From an uncultured bacterium (GTDB lineage: Bacteria > Bacteroidota > Bacteroidia > Bacteroidales > Paludibacteraceae), in the NCBI GenBank assembly GCA_946183755.1, contig CAMHCZ010000044.1:1-12002 (forward strand): a DNA stretch of 12,002 nucleotides, given 5' to 3'. A program made the translations under genes and the position numbers. Each line of letters starts with the position of its first letter. Within the stretch, counting starts at the first letter, position 1. The notes under the pieces were generated by a model. The model saw only the letters and a list, made by a program, of their open reading frames with translations, was not told the origin of the DNA and searched no databases. Below are positions 7,418-12,002 of the stretch, one piece after another.

Positions 7418-8620
7418 ATGCCTAAGATTTCACAGCGAGGTGTAGAAATGCCTGCCTCACCAATCAGAAAGCTCGTACCATTCTCTGACTCTGCAAAGGC
7501 ACGCGGACTGAAAGTCTATCATCTGAACATCGGACAGCCAGACCTGCCTACACCGAAAATCGCAATCGACGCGATAAGAAACGTAAGCCGCAAAGTGCTG
7601 GAATACAGCCCTTCGCTCGGTATCCGTTCATACAGAGAGAAACTCGTGGGATACTACGCGAAATACAACATAAACGTGGCAGCCGACGACATTATAATAA
7701 CCACAGGCGGAAGCGAGGCGGTGCTGTTCGCATTCATGGCATGTCTGAACCCGGGCGACGAAATCATCGTCCCTGAACCAGCCTACGCTAACTACATGGC
7801 GTTCGCAGTTAGCGCAGGTGCTGTCATCAGAACTGTGCCTTCGACCATTGAGGAGGGTTTCGCCCTGCCGTCAATAGAGAAGTTCGAGGAGCTGATAAAC
7901 GAGAAGACCAAGGGCATAATGATATGCAACCCGAACAACCCGACCGGCTACTTGTACACAAGAAAGGAAATGAACCAGATAAGAGACCTCGTGCAGAAAT
8001 ACGACCTGTACCTGTTCTCCGACGAGGTTTACCGCGAATATATCTACACATCGTCGCCATACATATCGGCATGCCACCTCGTGGGCATCGAGGACAACGT
8101 GGTGCTTATCGACTCTGTATCAAAGAGATACTCAGAGTGCGGAATAAGAATCGGCGCGCTTATAACCAAGAATAAGGAACTGCAGAAAGCCATCAACAAA
8201 TTCTGCCAGGCACGTCTGTCGCCACCATTGATTGGACAGATTGCCGCAGAGGCAAGCCTTGATGTTGACCCTTCGTATCTGCGCGACACATACGACGAGT
8301 TCGTGGAGAGAAGAAAGGTGCTGATTGACGGTCTTAACCGTATTCCTGGCGTTTACTCCCCTATCCCTATGGGCGCGTTCTACACTATGGCGAAGCTCCC
8401 TGTCGATGACACAGACAAGTTCTGCACATGGTGTCTTAACGAATTCGAGTACGAAGGCCAGACAGTGTTCATGGCTCCGGGCTCAGGATTCTATACCACT
8501 CCGGGCTTGGGCAAGGACCAGGTCAGAATAGCCTATGCCATAAACAAGGAAGACATCTCCAAGGCTTTGGTAGTATTAGAGAAGGCGCTTGAGGCATATC
8601 CCGGAAGGACAATAAAGTAA
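7418..8620 (+). CDS. Class I/II PLP-dependent aminotransferase (aspartate aminotransferase-like)
   Basis: A 400-aa cytosolic fold-type I aminotransferase, of normal length. Features in order: NIGQPDLPTP (37-46), TTGGSEAVL (95-103) at the cofactor phosphate site, NPNNPTG (171-177, N174 contacting PLP), SDEVY (201-205, with D202 binding the ring nitrogen and Y205 the phenol oxygen), the Schiff-base lysine K236 in SVSKRYSECGIRIG with R244, and R370 in QVRIAYA as the expected carboxylate-binding arginine. The SKRYSECG version is one I associate with Bacteroidota and archaeal-type aspartate aminotransferases. The amino donor (aspartate, aromatic or other) cannot be fixed from sequence alone. The permease gene follows after 4 nt. 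The first half shows no unusual insertion. High confidence in class, moderate in substrate. Confidence 0.92.
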   Translation: MPKISQRGVEMPASPIRKLVPFSDSAKARGLKVYHLNIGQPDLPTPKIAIDAIRNVSRKVLEYSPSLGIRSYREKLVGYYAKYNINVAADDIIITTGGSEAVLFAFMACLNPGDEIIVPEPAYANYMAFAVSAGAVIRTVPSTIEEGFALPSIEKFEELINEKTKGIMICNPNNPTGYLYTRKEMNQIRDLVQKYDLYLFSDEVYREYIYTSSPYISACHLVGIEDNVVLIDSVSKRYSECGIRIGALITKNKELQKAINKFCQARLSPPLIGQIAAEASLDVDPSYLRDTYDEFVERRKVLIDGLNRIPGVYSPIPMGAFYTMAKLPVDDTDKFCTWCLNEFEYEGQTVFMAPGSGFYTTPGLGKDQVRIAYAINKEDISKALVVLEKALEAYPGRTIK

Positions 8621-8624
8621 TAGC

Positions 8625-9896
8625 GTGAATCTTGAACTGTTCATAGCGCGCAAAGTGCATGGCGGCAGCGGCAAGAACGACATGTCGCGCCCGGCCGTCA
8701 TCATAGCGACCACAGGCATAGCCTTAGGTATCGCTGTCATGCTGCTCTCCGTCGCCATTGTGATAGGATTCAAGCATCAGATCAGAGACAAGGTCATAGC
8801 CTTCGGGTCGCACATACAAATAAGCAACTACGACAACAACCAAAGCTACGAGACCAAAGCCATAACTGTGTCCGACAGCCTGTTGCAAGAGCTGCGCAAC
8901 ACGCCTAACGTGCGCCACACACAGCGCTACGCCACCAAACCCGGCATTATAAAGACCGAGAGCGATGTGCAGGGCATAATCCTCAAAGGCATCGACTCAA
9001 ACTTCGACTGGGAGTTCTACCGTCCGAACATAATCGAGGGCGACACGATAACACCATCACAAGCCGTTGCGGAAGACGATTTTCTGCCGCCGCCAGCAAG
9101 CAAGGAGGCACTCATTTCTCAGTACTTGTCGAGACTGCTAAACCTGAAGGTCGGCGACACATTCTTCATCTACTTCGTGCAGGAAGACGGCATAAGAGCG
9201 CGCAAACTCACCGTTAAAGGCATTTACTGCACCAACTTCGAGGAATACGACAAGCAGTTCATACTCGCAGACATAAAGCAGATACAGCAGATAAACAACT
9301 GGAACGACCAGCAAGCCAGCGGAATAGAGATACTCGTGGACGACTACAGCAAACTCGACGAGACTACAGACAAGCTCTACTTCAAGACCGCCAACCGAGT
9401 GAGCGCCGACCAGGAAACACTGCTGCCACGCAACATCGAGGAACTCAATCCGCAGATATTCTCATGGTTAGGCATGCTGGACATAAACGTGGTGATAATC
9501 CTCACGCTCATGCTCACTGTCGCGTCGTTTAACATGATTTCCGGACTGTTGATAATAATACTGGAGAAGACAAACATGATAGGCATTCTCAAAGCCTTGG
9601 GAGCCAAGAACTGGAACATCAGGAAGATATTCCTGTACCAGTCGGCATTCCTGATAGGCAAAGGACTGCTGTGGGGCAACGTCATTGGACTCGCGCTGAT
9701 ACTCATACAGTATTACACAAACATAATTCCGCTTGACCCCGAGACATATTATGTGTCATACGTGCCTGTGGAGTTGAACCTTTGGTATATACTCGCCATA
9801 AATGCCGGCACATTCATTCTGTCGCTGCTGATACTCATCATCCCTTCTATGGTGATTGCCAAAATATCCCCAGCCAAGTCTATCAGGTTTGAATAA
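8625..9896 (+). CDS. LolC/LolE-type FtsX-family ABC transporter permease
   Basis: A 423-aa inner-membrane protein with the MacB/FtsX plan: first membrane helix at about 24-48, a large periplasmic domain (about 50-283), and three C-terminal helices at about 286-312, 337-362 and 387-412. The cytoplasmic loop EKTNMIGILKALGAKNWNIRKIF (314-336) is the conserved coupling segment that contacts the ATPase. The N-terminus NLELFIARKVH and the FKHQIRDKV segment after the first helix match LolC/LolE-like proteins, which extract lipoproteins from the inner membrane. Here that role is inferred. Translation starts at GTG (8625), 4 nt after the aminotransferase stop; the first downstream ATG (codon 20) would remove the conserved N-terminus. 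No LolD-type ATPase gene is in the window, so the partner must be encoded elsewhere. Confidence 0.88.
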   Translation: MNLELFIARKVHGGSGKNDMSRPAVIIATTGIALGIAVMLLSVAIVIGFKHQIRDKVIAFGSHIQISNYDNNQSYETKAITVSDSLLQELRNTPNVRHTQRYATKPGIIKTESDVQGIILKGIDSNFDWEFYRPNIIEGDTITPSQAVAEDDFLPPPASKEALISQYLSRLLNLKVGDTFFIYFVQEDGIRARKLTVKGIYCTNFEEYDKQFILADIKQIQQINNWNDQQASGIEILVDDYSKLDETTDKLYFKTANRVSADQETLLPRNIEELNPQIFSWLGMLDINVVIILTLMLTVASFNMISGLLIIILEKTNMIGILKALGAKNWNIRKIFLYQSAFLIGKGLLWGNVIGLALILIQYYTNIIPLDPETYYVSYVPVELNLWYILAINAGTFILSLLILIIPSMVIAKISPAKSIRFE

Positions 9897-9952
9897 AAAA
9901 CTTTCCTAACGATTTTTTTAAATCTAAATCGCGCACGCAATACATATTTTAT

Positions 9953-9960
9953 TATATTTG
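9953..9960 (+). promoter_or_regulatory. Putative -7 box for the winged-helix gene
   Basis: TATATTTG is an exact TAnnTTTG match, 28 nt before the ATG at 9989, within an A/T-rich 92-nt gap after the permease gene. Transcription would start near 9967, leaving a leader of about 22 nt. No clean TTTG -33 element is visible at the usual distance. Confidence 0.48.
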
Positions 9961-9988
9961 CAGAAAGTTAACTAAAATTATTTTAACT

Positions 9989-10189
9989 ATGAATATCGAA
10001 GAAATTGGCGAAAACGCAGGAAAAATCTGGAACGCACTCAGCGACGGTTCTACAAAAGAAGCAAAAGAGATAAAGAAAGCAGCTGGCATCAAAGACAAAG
10101 AGTTCTACACTGCTCTTGGATGGTTGGCTCGCGAGGGCAAGGTGAACATAGAGGTAGATAAGACTAACGTTTATGTGAAGCTTATCTAA
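9989..10189 (+). CDS. Small winged helix-turn-helix protein (DUF2582 type)
   Basis: A 66-aa protein that is essentially a single winged-helix domain. Helices are near residues 3-17, 22-33 and 36-49, followed by a beta-hairpin wing (GKVNIEVDKTNVYVKLI, 50-66). It fits the winged-helix DUF2582 family, which is common in Bacteroidota. Having no additional domain, it probably binds DNA or a protein partner as a small dimer; targets are unknown. Codon use is clean, and the gene has its own promoter-like box and a very strong terminator 23 nt after the stop, so it is probably a well-expressed monocistronic gene. Family call good, function unknown. Confidence 0.88.
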   Translation: MNIEEIGENAGKIWNALSDGSTKEAKEIKKAAGIKDKEFYTALGWLAREGKVNIEVDKTNVYVKLI

Positions 10190-10212
10190 GATTCAATCTC
10201 TTAGAAGGAATT

Positions 10213-10252
10213 GAGAGCCTGGATTTGTATCCAGGCTCTCTTGTTTTTTTTT
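10213..10252 (+). terminator. Strong rho-independent terminator after the winged-helix gene
   Basis: A perfect 12-bp stem (10213-10224 pairing with 10229-10240, sequence GAGAGCCTGGAT and its complement) encloses a 4-nt loop. It is followed by TTG and a run of nine Ts. It separates the winged-helix gene from the sigma-factor unit. Confidence 0.92.
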
Positions 10253-10295
10253 GCTATATATACATCAACAACAAAGAAAAAAAGCGAAGACGTTT

Positions 10296-10324
10296 TTAAC
10301 CTTGAGGAAATATCCACATCTTAC
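10296..10324 (+). promoter_or_regulatory. Candidate ECF-type (autoregulatory) promoter before the sigma gene
   Basis: TTAACCTT (10296-10303) followed 15 nt later by TCTTAC (10319-10324) resembles the AACC(T/C)TT-spacer-TC pattern I associate with ECF-driven promoters in Bacteroidota. It lies 20 nt upstream of the sigma-factor ATG. The same stretch contains TAACCTTG, one mismatch from the housekeeping box TAnnTTTG, so the reading is ambiguous. Confidence 0.3.
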
Positions 10325-10344
10325 AATCGGTTAGCGAAAGAAAT

Positions 10345-10905
10345 ATGAACAGAAACAGTACAACAGACGAGGAAATACTTGCCATGACACGCCGCAAGGA
10401 GACCTTCGACGAAGGCTTCAAGCAGCTGATGGAAAGGTACGGACGAGGGCTGTACTGGCACATCAGGCACATCGTGGCTGGACACGACGACGCCGAAGAT
10501 GCTTTCCAAGAAACCAGCATAAAGATATACGAGAAGATAGGAACTCTGAAAGGCGATGCCGGACAGATGAAAGGATGGATATACAAAGTGGCAACAAACG
10601 AAGCGCTGCAGCAACTGAGGAAACGCACCACCCTGTTTCAGAGCATCGACAGCCTGAGCGAACAACTGGTGGAAACTATGAGAGCCGATGCCTCTGCCGA
10701 CGCCGAGAAAGCCGAGCTGCTGTTTGAGGAAGCGACTCTGCGGCTGCCGACACAGCAAAGAATCGTATTCAACATGAGATACCGCGACGAGCTGACCTAC
10801 GAACAGATGAGCGAGGCGACTGGCAAAAGCATAAGCAACCTGAAGACGACATACCACTACGCATACGAAAAAATAAAGAACTACATAAAGGAACACGCAG
10901 AATGA
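10345..10905 (+). CDS. RNA polymerase sigma-70 factor, ECF-like
   Basis: A 186-aa two-domain sigma factor, of typical ECF length. Region 2 spans about residues 23-95 and includes DDAEDAFQETSIKIY (48-62, core-binding region 2.2) and GWIYKVATNEALQQLRKR (77-94, regions 2.3/2.4 that read and melt the -10). After a linker rich in Ala/Glu/Asp (about 108-128), region 4 spans about 129-182, with LPTQQRIVFNMRY (134-146) and the helix-turn-helix TYEQMSEATGKSISNLKTTYHYAYEKIK (151-178) that recognises the -35. No region 1 or 3 is present. The gene overlaps the next one by 4 nt (ATGA), so it is translationally coupled to a single-pass membrane protein, the usual arrangement for a sigma factor and its regulator. 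Which ECF group it belongs to is not determined. Confidence 0.93.
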   Translation: MNRNSTTDEEILAMTRRKETFDEGFKQLMERYGRGLYWHIRHIVAGHDDAEDAFQETSIKIYEKIGTLKGDAGQMKGWIYKVATNEALQQLRKRTTLFQSIDSLSEQLVETMRADASADAEKAELLFEEATLRLPTQQRIVFNMRYRDELTYEQMSEATGKSISNLKTTYHYAYEKIKNYIKEHAE

Positions 10906-11294
10906 ACAAGCAAGACATGACATACAAAACTCCATACGCCGAAAGCGATGAATATGTGGACGCACTGGTGAATAACGCTACAGAAAAAGCCATAGCCAAA
11001 GGCAAGGGAAAGAAAGGAAAGAAGAGAATCATATTGACCTTGACAAGCATAGGTGCGGCTGCCGCATGTATAGCGATAGCGCTGAACATGAGCTATGTGA
11101 CGGACAGCGGAAAATGGACAAAGGAAAACGCAGGAAAGAACATCGCCAAAGCAAGCACAAGCAAGACGATGAACGAAGCGAGCACGAACGAAACAAGCGA
11201 TGATGGTCCGCTGGACGACTTCATGGCAAAGACAAGCAACGAGGAAAAGACAATGATCGCTTACTATGAATTAGACGAGATACCGGAATATTAA
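10902..11294 (+). CDS. Single-pass membrane protein, putative anti-sigma factor
   Basis: A 130-aa protein with no family I can name. Residues 1-41 are cytoplasmic by charge: an acidic YAESDEYVDALVNNATEKAI segment, then a Lys/Gly-rich stretch (33-41). A membrane helix at about 42-62 is rich in small residues (SIGAAAACIAIAL). The remainder, 63-130, would be periplasmic: a Lys/Ser/Thr/Asn linker, then an acidic tail (DDGPLDDFM, ending YYELDEIPEY). It overlaps the sigma gene by 4 nt and precedes a secreted Spy-like gene by 19 nt. N-in/C-out topology and gene order suggest a membrane anti-sigma factor, but there is no zinc HxxxCxxC motif and the cytoplasmic part is short, as in CnrY-type rather than RseA-type regulators. 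The role is inferred from context. Confidence 0.72.
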   Translation: MNKQDMTYKTPYAESDEYVDALVNNATEKAIAKGKGKKGKKRIILTLTSIGAAAACIAIALNMSYVTDSGKWTKENAGKNIAKASTSKTMNEASTNETSDDGPLDDFMAKTSNEEKTMIAYYELDEIPEY

Positions 11295-11313
11295 CCAATA
11301 AACATAAACAACC

Positions 11314-11754
11314 ATGAGAAAACTTTTTATCACAATCATGGCCGTGGCAACAGCAGTTTGCGCTATGGCACAGGACAAGAAGGCTGAGTTCAACAAAAAA
11401 CTGGTGGCCGCACAGACAGACGAGATGGCCTACAGATTGAACATGACCGATGCGCAAAAGAAAGAATTCAGCGGCATATACGAACAGTACTGCCACGAGG
11501 TACTAAATGCGAAAAAGACTTTCGATATGAAGAGAAGTGAGTTAACCGACTCTATAGCAATGGAAAAGAACAGACTTGAGAAACAAAGAAAAGTGCTTGA
11601 CATAAGAATCGCCTACACCGACAAATTCGGCAAGGTGCTAAGCGGAAGTCAGCTCACAAGGCTCTACAAAGAAGAAAATCTGATACAAAAAAGGCTGAAG
11701 AATGAACTGAGACAAGCCATGAGAGAGCTGAAGACTAAGAGAGCTAAGAAATAG
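11314..11754 (+). CDS. Secreted Spy/CpxP-like helical protein
   Basis: A 146-aa precursor with a signal peptide (residues 1-20, cleavage probably after AMAQ). The mature 126 residues are almost entirely charged amphipathic helix. Two LTxxQ-like motifs, MTDAQ (44-48) and LSGSQ (109-113), sit about 65 residues apart, as in the Spy/CpxP family of periplasmic chaperones and metal sensors. A Cys-His pair (C60, H61) lies in the helix after the first motif and could be a metal or redox site. It is the last gene of the sigma-factor unit, 19 nt after the membrane protein and 22 nt before the terminator hairpin. It could be a target gene induced by the sigma factor (chaperone) or the periplasmic sensor of the module (CnrX-like). 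The family resemblance is remote and made by eye. Confidence 0.75.
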   Translation: MRKLFITIMAVATAVCAMAQDKKAEFNKKLVAAQTDEMAYRLNMTDAQKKEFSGIYEQYCHEVLNAKKTFDMKRSELTDSIAMEKNRLEKQRKVLDIRIAYTDKFGKVLSGSQLTRLYKEENLIQKRLKNELRQAMRELKTKRAKK

Positions 11755-11776
11755 CAGCGAATTTACGCACAAAAAT

Positions 11777-11811
11777 AAATCGGCATTGACCACGATGGTC
11801 AATGCCGATTT
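11777..11811. terminator. Bidirectional terminator between convergent genes
   Basis: A perfect 16-bp stem (11777-11792 with 11796-11811) encloses a 3-nt loop, CGA. On the plus strand it ends in a T-rich tail (TTTTATTA). On the minus strand it is followed by ATTTATTTTT, so it can stop transcription from both the Spy-like gene and the convergent partial gene. Confidence 0.88.
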
Positions 11812-11834
11812 TATTATCTCTGGACTCCCCTGTC

Positions 11835-12002
11835 CTAATAAAGGATGTAGGTGTAAGTGCCTTTCTTGTCAACCGGATTGTAAGGCGCAGCGTAGTCATA
11901 CTTTGCCTTAGTGTCGGCCTTGCGCTTCTGGTTGTCTAAGTAGGCCTTCTCCTCTGCCTCTGCCTGCTTCAGGCCCATCTTTCCGGCTTCCTTTACTACA
12001 GC
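11835..12002 (-). CDS. Partial gene, C-terminal 55 residues, unidentified
   Basis: An open frame enters from the right edge on the minus strand and ends at TAG (11835-11837), giving 55 visible residues. The first part is charged and Ala/Lys/Glu-rich (GLKQAEAEEKAYLDNQKRKADTK in essence), probably one long helix. The end is Tyr-rich: DYAAPYNPVDKK then GTYTYILY. Codon use matches the neighbouring genes, and the frame stops just before the shared terminator, both of which support a real gene. I do not recognise the family; the amino-terminal part lies outside the window. Confidence 0.68.
   Translation of the reverse strand, partial: AVVKEAGKMGLKQAEAEEKAYLDNQKRKADTKAKYDYAAPYNPVDKKGTYTYILY

Noticed and set aside
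8215..8420. Apparent local change of codon style inside the aminotransferase gene (more ATT, GTT, CCT)
   Set aside because: Ile codons in both halves are mixed on checking, and the frame and motifs are intact, so there is no good sign of recombination.

Overview
The window looks like the chromosome of a member of the Bacteroidales (Bacteroidota), close to Prevotella, Bacteroides or Muribaculaceae; I cannot name a genus. The evidence is: TAnnTTTG promoter boxes of the Bacteroidota type, start codons with A/T-rich leaders and no Shine-Dalgarno sequence, a DUF2582-type winged-helix gene, and an amidohydrolase and a DUF1015 protein of the kind common in this order. There are eleven complete genes and one partial gene. 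I saw no mobile element, CRISPR array, tRNA or rRNA.

Left part (35-4825, minus strand): a three-gene run read leftwards. It encodes a large membrane-anchored AsmA/DUF748-like envelope protein, then (20 bp later) an amidohydrolase of the MTA/SAH deaminase group, then (61 bp later, with a possible promoter of its own) a DUF1015 protein.

Middle (4826-9896, plus strand): a compact divergent promoter region separates the AsmA-like gene from rseP, the site-2 intramembrane metalloprotease. rseP is followed by a secreted thioredoxin-fold protein and a PaaI-like hot-dog thioesterase (4 nt apart). After a 127-bp gap with its own promoter-like box come a class I PLP aminotransferase and, 4 nt later with a GTG start, a LolC/LolE-type transporter permease.

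Right part (9897-12002): a 66-aa winged-helix protein has its own promoter box and a very strong hairpin terminator. Next is a three-gene unit: an ECF-like sigma factor, a single-pass membrane protein overlapping it by 4 nt, and a secreted Spy/CpxP-like protein. It ends at a 16-bp-stem terminator that also serves a convergent, truncated minus-strand gene running off the right edge.

The recurring theme is the cell envelope: AsmA-like protein, RseP, secreted thioredoxin, Lol-type permease, and a sigma factor with a putative membrane regulator and a periplasmic Spy-like protein. The last unit is the most interesting. Its parts match the logic of the CnrH/CnrY/CnrX metal-sensing module, and the single-pass protein has the topology expected of an RseP substrate. 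Both links are inference. The remaining genes look like ordinary core genes of the order.
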